Shown: positions 25,561 to 33,418 of the stretch, piece by piece
Layout: each line of letters opens with the position of its first letter
Numbering within the stretch: position 1 is the first letter of the stretch
NCBI GenBank assembly: GCA_034090045.1
Contig: JAXDTI010000007.1
Span: 34,425-98,424 of the forward strand
DNA length: 64,000 bases
Source of the DNA: JAXDTI01 sp034090045
GTDB taxonomy: Bacteria; Actinomycetota; Actinomycetes; Actinomycetales; Actinomycetaceae
Direction: 5' to 3'
Made by a program: the position numbers and the translations under genes
Notes under the pieces: generated by a model
What the model was told of the DNA's origin: nothing
The model's database searches: none
What the model saw: only the letters and a program-made list of their open reading frames with translations

Positions 25561-26913
25561 TCAGCCGATGGACGGGGCTTCTTCCGGCATCCGAATAACC
25601 CGGCGACGTTGCCTGATGGCCAGCGCCGTTGCCACCGTCATAATGCCGGTACGCCCCGCAAACATCAGTGCCGCCAACACATATTTTGCCTCAGGTGGCA
25701 GGTCGGGAGTGATCCCGGTGGATAAACCCACCGTAGCGAATGCCGAAATCACCTCGAAACCGATAACATCCAGCGAATACTCGGTGACCTGCAGCAAATA
25801 GAAAATCGACACCGCTACCAGCGTGGCCCCCATCATCGTTACCGCGACCGCCAGGCGAACCGTGGAATCCGGGATACGCCGGTGGAAAGCCTCCGTATCA
25901 CGGTCGCCGCGTGCCTCCGCAACAATCGCCAAAACCATTACAGCCAGGGTCGTCACCTTTATGCCGCCGGCGGTGGATGCCGAACCGCCACCAATAAACA
26001 TGAGCACGTCTATCAGGAACCAGGAGCCGCGTGTCATTGCACCTATATCAATCGTGGTCAGCCCAGATGAACGCGAATTTACTCCGAAAAGCAGTGCCGT
26101 CTGGATTTTCTCGGAGAGGTTAAGCTGACCGAAAGTACCGGCATTGTTCCATTCAGACGCGGCCACCATCACGACTGCAGCACCAGCAAGTATCATATAG
26201 GTCGTAATCGTCAGTTTCGAGTGCAGCGACAGGTGTCGAGGACGCCGCCAGTTACGTGACAGGTCCTGCATCACCGGGAAACCGAGCGCCCCAAAAAGTG
26301 TTCCAAACAGTATAGGCATGGTGATGAACCAGTCTCCCACGTGGGGAGACAGCCCTTCCGGTAGGGTTACGAACCCGGCGTTGTTGAATATCGAAACCGA
26401 CATGAATAATGCGTTCCAAAACGCTGATGGGCCCGATTCGCCCAGCGCCAACAGTCTCGGCAACAGGATCGCGAAAAGCGCTACCTCCACCGACAGCGAG
26501 GTGATTACCGCTGCCTTGATAACTGAACCAACGTCACCCAGCCGAGTTGATTGCTGCTCTTTGGCGATGATTATGCGCTGGGTCAAGCCCACGTGCCGTG
26601 ACACCGCCAACGCCAGGATTGAGGCGAGCGTCATTACACCCAGACCGCCGATTTGGATGGAGAGCAGGATCACTAGCTGCCCGAATGGTGACCAGTATGT
26701 GGCGGTATCCACCGTGGTTAAACCGGTGACGCACACCGCCGAGGTCGCGGTGAAAAGCGAATCGGAGAACTCCGGTCGCTGCAGGTCACGAGCGGCAAGT
26801 GGCAGCTGTAGCAGCAATGTTGAAAGCGCCACAATACTCGCGAAAACCGCTAAGGTCAGGCGTGCTGGCGAGTTTTTCGCCAGCTTATCCACCCAGTCCC
26901 GCAGCCGTTTCAT
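25561..26913 (-). CDS. ktrB: Potassium channel subunit (TrkH/KtrB family)
   Basis: The ion-conducting partner of KtrA. 450 residues with four M1-P-M2 repeats; selectivity-filter-like strings include V-C-V-T-G-L near 61-66, F-N-N-A-G-F near 173-178, S-R-S-S-G-L near 281-286 and T-V-G-L-S-T-G near 403-409. GGAGG lies a few bases before ATG 26913, so unlike several neighbours it is a leadered gene. Between it and ktrA is an 8-bp inverted repeat (25503-25510/25540-25547) that may help end both transcripts. Confidence 0.92.
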   Translation of the reverse strand: MKRLRDWVDKLAKNSPARLTLAVFASIVALSTLLLQLPLAARDLQRPEFSDSLFTATSAVCVTGLTTVDTATYWSPFGQLVILLSIQIGGLGVMTLASILALAVSRHVGLTQRIIIAKEQQSTRLGDVGSVIKAAVITSLSVEVALFAILLPRLLALGESGPSAFWNALFMSVSIFNNAGFVTLPEGLSPHVGDWFITMPILFGTLFGALGFPVMQDLSRNWRRPRHLSLHSKLTITTYMILAGAAVVMVAASEWNNAGTFGQLNLSEKIQTALLFGVNSRSSGLTTIDIGAMTRGSWFLIDVLMFIGGGSASTAGGIKVTTLAVMVLAIVAEARGDRDTEAFHRRIPDSTVRLAVAVTMMGATLVAVSIFYLLQVTEYSLDVIGFEVISAFATVGLSTGITPDLPPEAKYVLAALMFAGRTGIMTVATALAIRQRRRVIRMPEEAPSIG

Positions 26914-27122
26914 GGTGTCCTCCTGCGTTGACGCATTTCAAAGCCCGCCGCTAAACCTGTAAATCCCGTAGAGGCGAGGACAATCAACCTTGAGAGGGGC
27001 TATTTTCCTGCCTGCTTCGATGCTACACTTAAAAACCGGAGACAATTACTGCTGTGGCTCATGTTAAACTGTGTGAAGTAACACCGCCGCAACGCGAGAA
27101 CTTAAATGAGAATGGATGGGGT
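26914..27122. other. Divergent intergenic region between ktrB and the HTH gene
   Basis: About 209 bases. TGCTACACT at 27021-27029 is a plausible extended -10 for the HTH gene. No RNA gene or strong hairpin is seen. Confidence 0.35.
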
Positions 27123-27335
27123 ATGGCTGAGCAGATAACGCCGCGTTTCGTCACCGTTTCGGAGGTCGCCGAGGTGATGCGCGTGTCAAAGATGACCGTT
27201 TACCGCATGATCCATGCCGGCAACATCCCAGCAGTTCGGGTCGGTAAATCGTATAGGGTGCCGATTCAGGCGCTCACAAAGATCATCAACACTTCCGCTG
27301 ACTGGGAGCAGGGCACGCAAGCCGAGGCTATTTGA
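27123..27335 (+). CDS. Excisionase-like / BldC-type helix-turn-helix DNA-binding protein
   Basis: A 70-residue protein made of a single winged-HTH of the MerR/excisionase type: S-E-V-A-E-V-M-R-V-S-K-M-T-V-Y-R-M-I near 13-30, then G-N-I-P-A-V-R-V-G-K-S-Y-R-V-P at ~33-47. It resembles BldC-like regulators, which are conserved in actinobacteria next to the bS22 ribosomal gene, as here. I start at ATG 27123; the frame is open to 27054, but the extra residues are not family-like. DNA targets are unknown; despite the excisionase name there is no prophage context. Confidence 0.82.
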   Translation: MAEQITPRFVTVSEVAEVMRVSKMTVYRMIHAGNIPAVRVGKSYRVPIQALTKIINTSADWEQGTQAEAI

Positions 27336-27458
27336 GCTGCCACTGTCGATGCATAATGCGGTGTCGATTTCTCTAATGGCACCGCTGGGCGTAAAGTTGA
27401 GCGGGTATGGTTTTGGTTCGTGATACGCGACCAAAGGCACGAGAAATAGGAGAGCGAT

Positions 27459-27557
27459 TTGGGTTCGGTAATCAAAAAACGCCGCAAGCGCATGTCGAAG
27501 AAAAAGCACCGCAAGTTGCTGCGCAAGACACGCCACCAGCGTCGTAACAAGAAGTAG
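27459..27557 (+). CDS. bS22-type small ribosomal protein (AURKAIP1/COX24 domain)
   Basis: A 32-residue, extremely basic protein (17 of 32 residues Lys or Arg) with the pattern I-K-K-R-R-K-R-M-S-K-K-K-H-R-K-L-L-R-K-T, which is the AURKAIP1/COX24 domain of actinobacterial ribosomal protein bS22, bound near the 30S decoding site. Start is TTG 27459, six bases after AGGAG. It lies about 120 bases after the HTH gene, its usual actinobacterial neighbour, and is followed by a good hairpin terminator. Confidence 0.9.
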   Translation: MGSVIKKRRKRMSKKKHRKLLRKTRHQRRNKK

Positions 27558-27577
27558 CTTCTGGCAGTCAAAATCGA

Positions 27578-27609
27578 GCCTGCCGTCCCTGTGGCGGCGG
27601 GTTCTTTTA
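27578..27609 (+). terminator. Intrinsic terminator after the bS22 gene
   Basis: CCTGCCG (27579-27585) pairs with CGGCGGG (27595-27601) with one G-U pair, followed by TTCTTTTA. Confidence 0.6.
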
Positions 27610-27673
27610 TTGCCCAAAGGGTGCTGGAGTTTCACCGTCAGATCATTGTTTTACAGGTTTCAGGGGGAGCCGC

Positions 27674-28975
27674 ATGGAGGGGCAGGTCAGCGAGTTCAGG
27701 GTGCTGCGCTATCGCGAACCGGTTCGGGTGTCTGCGGCGCTCACCGCGATACGCGGCAGTGGTAACGACCTGTGGATTGCGCCGAATTTGGCGATAATAT
27801 CGCTGACGGATGCGCTACCGGTGACAGATTACCGGGTCGGGCCGCGTGCCACCGGGGACGCAAAATTTGTTGCTGATGCGCGGGTGCCTGCCGGTTGGGA
27901 GCCGCTCGCCGACGGTGGGGAGTTGCCGATATGCCTGCCGGTTGCCTTGGCGTCTTTCCCTTTCCTGCCCGGTGGTGAAGCGTATTTTGGGATTCCGAGA
28001 CGGGCAGTCGTGATTGTTGAGGGTCGCGCCTATTTGGTGGCGCAGGAAAATGGGGCTGTCTCGGATAACTGGTGGGAGGGGTACCTGCCTGATTTTGCTG
28101 CCGTGGAGCTGGTCTTGGACAAGGCGGCTGGTGAGGCTATGCGCCCGGATTCGCCACCGGATCTTTTATCGGATGTTGAGCTGAAATCTTGGATGCGGGC
28201 TGTACAGTCCGTTCAGGAGCATATTGCTGCAGGTGAAGCACAGAAAGTGGTGTTGGCGCGACAGCTTTCTGGCACCTCGGAAACACCTATTGATGAGCGG
28301 GGTTTGATAGCGCGACTGTGGTGGCGCTATCACGAGGATTGCTGGATTTACGCTGTTGATGGACTGTTAGGTGCAACACCGGAGATGCTCGCCCAGGTTT
28401 GTCAGGGTGCTTTTTCTGCTCGGGTTCTGGCCGGTTCCGCCCCGGTCGGTCAGGGGCGGGAACTGCTCGCCAGTGCGAAGAACCTGGCTGAGCATCGGGT
28501 CGCGGTAGACTCGGTCAGGGAGGCGCTCACGGGGGTGTTGCCGCAGCTGCGGATTTCTGTGGAACCGGAGTTGCTGGAGCTGCCGAACGTGGTTCATTTG
28601 AGCACCAGAGTTGAAGCTGATTCCGCTGGTCATACGGTGCTGGAGCTGGTTGCGGCGCTGCATCCGACGGCGGCGGTGTGCGGGATGCCGAGGGAGACTG
28701 CCGGCGATTTGATAAACCGTTTTGAGGGTCTGGATCGTGGACGTTACGCCGGTCCAGTGGGCTGGGTTGATGCTGACGGTAACGGGCAGCTGGCGATTGC
28801 GCTGCGCTGTGTGGAACTGCGAGGCAGGGATTGGCGAGTGTTTGCCGGAGCCGGAATCATGCCGGATTCGGATCCGCAGCGGGAGTTTGCGGAGACCGCC
28901 ACGAAAATGCGCCCGGTGCTAGATGCGCTCTTCGGTGCCGCTAGCTCGCGGAGGATAGGGGATTCGAACCCCTGA
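27674..28975 (+). CDS. menF: Isochorismate synthase
   Basis: Converts chorismate to isochorismate for menaquinone (or siderophore) synthesis. 433 residues; the chorismate-binding fold is shown by K-V-V-L-A-R near 191-196, L-G-A-T-P-E-M-L-A near 233-241, H-P-T-A-A-V-C-G-M-P near 332-341 and G-R-Y-A-G-P-V-G-W near 355-363. GGGGGAG lies five bases before ATG 27674. The last nine codons lie within the antisense tRNA-Ser gene. No other menaquinone gene is nearby. Confidence 0.92.
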   Translation: MEGQVSEFRVLRYREPVRVSAALTAIRGSGNDLWIAPNLAIISLTDALPVTDYRVGPRATGDAKFVADARVPAGWEPLADGGELPICLPVALASFPFLPGGEAYFGIPRRAVVIVEGRAYLVAQENGAVSDNWWEGYLPDFAAVELVLDKAAGEAMRPDSPPDLLSDVELKSWMRAVQSVQEHIAAGEAQKVVLARQLSGTSETPIDERGLIARLWWRYHEDCWIYAVDGLLGATPEMLAQVCQGAFSARVLAGSAPVGQGRELLASAKNLAEHRVAVDSVREALTGVLPQLRISVEPELLELPNVVHLSTRVEADSAGHTVLELVAALHPTAAVCGMPRETAGDLINRFEGLDRGRYAGPVGWVDADGNGQLAIALRCVELRGRDWRVFAGAGIMPDSDPQREFAETATKMRPVLDALFGAASSRRIGDSNP

Positions 28976-29033
28976 GGGCTTGCACCCAACCCGCTTTCCA
29001 AGCGAGCGCCATAGGCCGCTAGGCGAATCCTCC
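28949..29033 (-). tRNA. tRNA-Ser (GGA)
   Basis: On the minus strand the 7-bp acceptor stem GGAGGAT/ATCCTCC, a G discriminator, a long variable arm typical of class II tRNAs, T-loop GGTTCGAATCC and an anticodon loop TTGGAAA give anticodon GGA. CCA is not encoded. Its 3' part is overlapped on the other strand by the last 27 bases of menF. Confidence 0.95.
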
Positions 29034-29170
29034 AGGGCGTCGGTCGGAACCTATAAAACCTGTAGATCCCTGACGAACGCGAATACCAGTTTAACCGGAA
29101 CCGGAGCACACCGGCAAAACCCGTCCCGGTCGTTTGCCCCTCACCACCACATTCACCTACAATTGACGGT

Positions 29171-29257
29171 GATCCTCCGCGTGACGGTATCATCCGAACC
29201 TCCCCAGGGCCGGAAGGCAGCAAGGATAAGGGTGCGCTGCCGGGTACGCGGAGGGTC
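29171..29257 (+). ncRNA. ffs: Signal recognition particle RNA (bacterial small type, 4.5S)
   Basis: The conserved SRP domain IV loop GGCCGGAAGGCAGCA is at 29209-29223, with the internal-loop strands on both sides, and the ends TCCTCCGCGT and ACGCGGAGGG pair. Location just upstream of dnaX is the usual actinobacterial one. Ends are estimated from the terminal helix. Confidence 0.92.
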
Positions 29258-29322
29258 TTTGCTCTCACCAGCGTAAACCGCCTCGCCCGCGGGCAGTGCC
29301 TGAAAATGTAGGCGGTTCCATC

Positions 29323-29334
29323 TAGAGTTAAAGG
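29323..29334 (+). promoter_or_regulatory. Leaderless-type -10 of dnaX
   Basis: TAGAGT at 29323-29328, six bases, GTG 29335. Confidence 0.5.
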
Positions 29335-31398
29335 GTGAGCAGCGCACTATACCGGAAGTACCGTCCTGACACCTTCGATGAGGTTATCGGGCAGGAGCAT
29401 GTAACCGAGCCACTCAAGCGCGCCCTCGATTCTGGTCGCATCACTCACGCCTACCTGTTTTCCGGGCCGCGCGGCTGCGGCAAAACCACTTCAGCGCGTA
29501 TTATGGCGCGCTGCCTTAACTGTGCGAAAGGTCCGAGCTCGCACCCCTGCGGCGAGTGTGATTCATGTACAGAGTTGGCGACCGGCGGACCGGGGTCGCT
29601 GGATGTTGTTGAAATCGATGCTGCCAGCCATAACGGTGTCGATGCTGCCCGGGATTTGCGTGAACGCGCCGGTTTCGCGCCGGTTCGTGACCGCTACAAG
29701 ATCTATATTCTCGACGAGGCTCACATGGTTACCTCCGCGGGCTTCAATGCGCTGTTAAAGATTGTGGAGGAGCCGCCCGAACACGTGAAGTTTATTTTCG
29801 CGACCACCGAGCCTGACAAAGTAATCGGCACCATCCGCTCCCGCACCCACCACTATCCGTTCCACCTGGTAGGAGCAGATGTGCTGCTTCCTTACCTGTC
29901 TGAACTGTGCCAGCGGGAAAACATAGGTGTAGATGACGGAGTGCTACCGCTCGCGGTACGTGCCGGTGGAGGGTCGGTACGTGACACGCTGTCGGTGCTC
30001 GATCAGTTGATGGCGGGTGCCGAGAATGCCCAAATCAGCTATGACCGGGCGGTTGCGCTGCTCGGATACACGGATTCGGCGATACTAGATTCGGCTGTGG
30101 ATGCGATTTCTGGACGTGATTCAGCTGCCCTTTTCAAGGTTGTGGAGGACATGGTCGATTCCGGTCATGACCCGCATCGATTCGCTGAGGACTTGCTGCA
30201 ACGACTCCGGGATGTACTGCTCGTGTCTATGACAGGTGAGGACGCTGCACGAGTATTGCATCACCTGCCTGATAAGCAGCTGGAGCGGATGCGCCGACAG
30301 GCTCAGGTTCTCGGTTCGGTTCGAGCCTCACGCGCTGCCGACCTGGTGGCGGAAGCTCTCGACACCATGACTGGCGCTACCGCACCTCGGCTGCAGGTAG
30401 AACTGCTCTGTGCGCGCCTGTTGTTGCCAGATCCTGCCGCCGGTGCCGTCAAGGCGGATGCGCAGACCATACCTGCACATTCCGCAGCTCCGCCAGTCCC
30501 GACCCGGGCAGCCGCATCACCCCAGCCGGGTATTAATCGGTCCCGACCCGCTGACCCTCCAGTTCAGTTGCCGGTCAAAACCGCAGCTTCGCAGCCTGAA
30601 AAAACTGAACCGGCACTTCAAAAATCCGTATCGGATCAGCGGGAGGCGATGGATCCCCAAAAGCCCGATTCGTCTCCCGGTGGAATGCTACCCAGCCAGC
30701 TGATACGCGACCGTTGGGACGATGTGCTCGCCGCCCTTCGCCGTATCAGCCCCTCGGTGTGGTCGCGGGTGCGCGGTGCCCAGGTTGGTGCGGTAAATGA
30801 CGGAGACATCACCATGGTATTCCCCAGCCAGCATCTCGCTTCCGGGTTCCTGGCACGTGACGGGGCAGACACCCTGGCGAATGCTATAGCCACTTCCCTC
30901 GGATTACAGATGAGAGTGAATGCGGTTTCAGCAGATAACCAGCATCCCGCTGATGGTTCCGACCCGTTCGCGAACCAACCCGGTTCGGCAGAACCCCAAT
31001 CTCACGGGTCGGCACGTCCCTCTCGCCGAGGTGGCCTGTCAGTTATAGAGGGGGGAGCAGCCGAAAACGAGACTGAAATCACCGGGTCTTCGGTACCTGC
31101 CCCGATGCCACCGACCGCGACCCGCTTTGATGTTTCCGCAGATGATACCGGTTACGCAGCGACCCAAACATCCGCGACCTCTGTATCCGCCGCGACCCAC
31201 GCACCCGCTACGCCTCCCGCATCCGCAAAGCCGCCTTTGCCTTCGGAACTGCCGGAGACTAACACAGGTGCTGTAGATTTCGATGCGGTCGAATCGGTTA
31301 ACGACCCGGATGCTGGCGACCAGAGCGCTGACGCAGCCGAAGCCGTGATAGCTGTCCTTGGCGGCAGCGTCATTGACGAATACCCGAGCGGATCCTGA
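29335..31398 (+). CDS. dnaX: DNA polymerase III subunits gamma and tau
   Basis: Clamp-loader ATPase of the replisome. 687 residues: Walker A G-P-R-G-C-G-K-T at ~44-51, a four-cysteine zinc site (C-L-N-C ... C-G-E-C-D-S-C, about 61-81), Walker B/DEAH as I-L-D-E-A-H at ~123-128, sensor 1 F-A-T-T-E-P, and the S-R-T Arg-finger region. From ~365 a Pro/Ala/Thr-rich linker leads to a tau-like domain near 445-520, then another disordered tail. Codons 422-424 contain six A in a row; a -1 slip there would give a 424-residue gamma-like product. Start GTG 29335 fits a leaderless promoter. Confidence 0.95.
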   Translation: MSSALYRKYRPDTFDEVIGQEHVTEPLKRALDSGRITHAYLFSGPRGCGKTTSARIMARCLNCAKGPSSHPCGECDSCTELATGGPGSLDVVEIDAASHNGVDAARDLRERAGFAPVRDRYKIYILDEAHMVTSAGFNALLKIVEEPPEHVKFIFATTEPDKVIGTIRSRTHHYPFHLVGADVLLPYLSELCQRENIGVDDGVLPLAVRAGGGSVRDTLSVLDQLMAGAENAQISYDRAVALLGYTDSAILDSAVDAISGRDSAALFKVVEDMVDSGHDPHRFAEDLLQRLRDVLLVSMTGEDAARVLHHLPDKQLERMRRQAQVLGSVRASRAADLVAEALDTMTGATAPRLQVELLCARLLLPDPAAGAVKADAQTIPAHSAAPPVPTRAAASPQPGINRSRPADPPVQLPVKTAASQPEKTEPALQKSVSDQREAMDPQKPDSSPGGMLPSQLIRDRWDDVLAALRRISPSVWSRVRGAQVGAVNDGDITMVFPSQHLASGFLARDGADTLANAIATSLGLQMRVNAVSADNQHPADGSDPFANQPGSAEPQSHGSARPSRRGGLSVIEGGAAENETEITGSSVPAPMPPTATRFDVSADDTGYAATQTSATSVSAATHAPATPPASAKPPLPSELPETNTGAVDFDAVESVNDPDAGDQSADAAEAVIAVLGGSVIDEYPSGS

Positions 31399-31402
31399 GC
31401 CC

Positions 31403-32008
31403 ATGTACACGCAATCACTTCAAGACCTTATTGACGCACTCGGAGCATTGCCCGGGATCGGCCCGAAGTCGGCTCAACGCATAGCTTTCCATATCCTTTC
31501 TGCTCCCACCGAGGACGCCCAACGCCTCGCCGACTCCCTGCTAAAAGTGAAACACAACACCCATTTTTGTGAGATTTGCGGCAACATCTCAGAATCACAG
31601 ATATGCGATATTTGCTCCGATACTCGCCGTGATCAAACCAAAATATGTGTGGTAGAGGAACCCAAAGACGTTGGCGTTATTGAACGTACCCGCGCCTACA
31701 ACGGACTGTACCATGTGCTAGGCGGCGCCATCGACCCGATAAACGGTATAGGCCCTGACCAGCTGCGTATTCGTGGTTTACTGACCCGGCTCGGAACCCG
31801 TGGCGATGACGACACCGTCACGGAGGTGATTATCGCTACCGACCCCAATATCGAGGGAGAGGCAACCGCAACCTACCTGTCACGTACCCTCGGTACCCTC
31901 GGCATCGACGTGACACGACTGGCATCCGGGCTGCCCGTAGGCGGTGACCTCGAATATGCTGATGAGGTGACGCTCGGGCGCGCATTCGAGGGGAGGAGGG
32001 CACTCTGA
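31403..32008 (+). CDS. recR: Recombination mediator RecR
   Basis: Works with RecO and RecF to load RecA at gaps. 201 residues: N-terminal helix-hairpin-helix (G-I-G-P-K-S-A-Q-R), zinc finger C-E-I-C ... C-D-I-C near 55-68, then a Toprim domain with V-V-E-E-P-K-D-V near 80-87 and the I-I-A-T-D-P-N-I-E-G-E-A-T motif. Start ATG 31403 follows the dnaX stop by 4 bases; the longer open frame into dnaX is not used by homologues. The YbaB/EbfC gene that often lies between dnaX and recR is absent here. Confidence 0.95.
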   Translation: MYTQSLQDLIDALGALPGIGPKSAQRIAFHILSAPTEDAQRLADSLLKVKHNTHFCEICGNISESQICDICSDTRRDQTKICVVEEPKDVGVIERTRAYNGLYHVLGGAIDPINGIGPDQLRIRGLLTRLGTRGDDDTVTEVIIATDPNIEGEATATYLSRTLGTLGIDVTRLASGLPVGGDLEYADEVTLGRAFEGRRAL

Positions 32009-32095
32009 AACGGCTCGTTTATCGCCTTTACCTACGAAATTGATAGGGTTTTATATGGCTTTGAGGTTTCCTATCAGCAGGAGGAGGTAGCTCAG

Positions 32096-33418
32096 TTGGC
32101 GCTTATCGTGCAGAAATACGGCGGCTCCTCGGTATCCGACACCGAGGCTATGCGTCGGGTCGCGAAACGCATAGTCGAGACGAAAAGTCGTGGACACCAG
32201 GTGGTTGCGGTTGTATCTGCGATGGGGGACACCACCGATGACCTGCTGGATATGGCAACCGAGTTGAACCCGACAGCGCCGAAACGTGAGATGGATATTT
32301 TGCTCTCATCGGGTGAGCAGATTTCGATGTCGCTGCTGTCGATGGCGATAAACGCGCTCGGATCCTCCGCAGTGGCCTTTACCGGGGCTCAAGCCGGTAT
32401 CCGCACCGATGCCCGTTTCGGCAAAGCACATATCACCGGTATGGTTCCGGAGCGGGTGGCGCGCGCCATTCAACAGGACAATATCGTTATTGTTGCCGGT
32501 TTCCAGGGAGTGACTGAGCGCGGCGATGTCACCACGCTCGGTCGCGGTGGTTCCGACACGACTGCTGTGGCGCTCGCGGCGGCCCTTAACGCTGATGTTT
32601 GCGAGATATATACCGATGTGGATGGGTTGTTTAGTGCTGATCCGCGAATCGTGTCGAGTGCTCGACGCCTCCATGTTCTCGACTACGAAGAAACCCTAGA
32701 AATGGCGGCGAATGGCGCGAAGATCCTGCATTTGCGTGCAGTGGAGTTTGCGCGCCGCTATGAGGTGCCGTTGCACGTGCGTTCGTCCTTTTCCGACAAG
32801 GACGGAACCTGGATTTCCGATACCCCGCCAGTGCCGACACTGCGCGGAATAGTCCCTGACGATGCTTTTTTAATGTCCGCGAGAAAGGACAAGGAAATGG
32901 AAGAACCGATAATTTCCGGTATTGCCCATGACCGCAGCCAAGACAAAATCACGGTTGTTGGTCTGCCCGACCAGCCGGGTGCGGCAGCCGCGCTCTTTGA
33001 GGTGGTGGCCTCAGCAGATGCCAATATCGACATGATTATCCAAAACATTTCGGTTGACGGCACTGGACTCTCGAACCTGTCGTTCACGCTCCCGGCAGAC
33101 GATGCTGAGACAACCCTGGAAGCGTTACGTGCCGCCCAGTCAGATATAGGTTTCACGAAGATTCTATTCAACAGTGAGGTCGGTAAGCTCTCGCTGATTG
33201 GTTCGGGTATGCGCACTAACCCAGGTATTTCGGCGACACTGTTCAAAGCGCTCTATGAGGCCGGTGTCAACATCGAGATGATTTCCACCTCTGAGGTGCG
33301 CATCTCGGTACTGATTGCCCTCGATGACCTCGATAAGGCGGTACGTGCAGTTCACGAGGCTTTTGACCTCGATAGTAACGAACTCGAAGCGGTGGTTTAT
33401 GGAGGTACCGGACGATGA
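32096..33418 (+). CDS. lysC: Aspartate kinase
   Basis: First step of the aspartate pathway to lysine, threonine and methionine. 440 residues: N-terminal K-Y-G-G-S-S-V near 7-13, F-Q-G-V-T near 136, and two ACT domains after ~265 that usually bind lysine and threonine. TTG 32096 is the start, eight bases after GGAGG, giving M-A-L-I-V-Q-K. An internal in-frame ATG (codon 268) with its own ribosome-binding site could make a separate regulatory beta subunit. The stop overlaps asd (ATGA). Confidence 0.95.
   Translation: MALIVQKYGGSSVSDTEAMRRVAKRIVETKSRGHQVVAVVSAMGDTTDDLLDMATELNPTAPKREMDILLSSGEQISMSLLSMAINALGSSAVAFTGAQAGIRTDARFGKAHITGMVPERVARAIQQDNIVIVAGFQGVTERGDVTTLGRGGSDTTAVALAAALNADVCEIYTDVDGLFSADPRIVSSARRLHVLDYEETLEMAANGAKILHLRAVEFARRYEVPLHVRSSFSDKDGTWISDTPPVPTLRGIVPDDAFLMSARKDKEMEEPIISGIAHDRSQDKITVVGLPDQPGAAAALFEVVASADANIDMIIQNISVDGTGLSNLSFTLPADDAETTLEALRAAQSDIGFTKILFNSEVGKLSLIGSGMRTNPGISATLFKALYEAGVNIEMISTSEVRISVLIALDDLDKAVRAVHEAFDLDSNELEAVVYGGTGR
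32884..32899 (+). promoter_or_regulatory. Internal ribosome-binding site and start for aspartate kinase beta subunit
   Basis: AAAGGA at 32884-32889 lies seven bases before the in-frame ATG 32897, which opens the ACT-domain part (M-E-E-P-I-I-S-G). In Corynebacterium and Bacillus the beta subunit of aspartate kinase is made this way from the equivalent site. Confidence 0.55.

Noticed and set aside
27123..27335. Phage excisionase
   Set aside because: It has the excisionase-type HTH, but there is no integrase or phage gene nearby, and the position beside the bS22 gene is the chromosomal BldC-like one.
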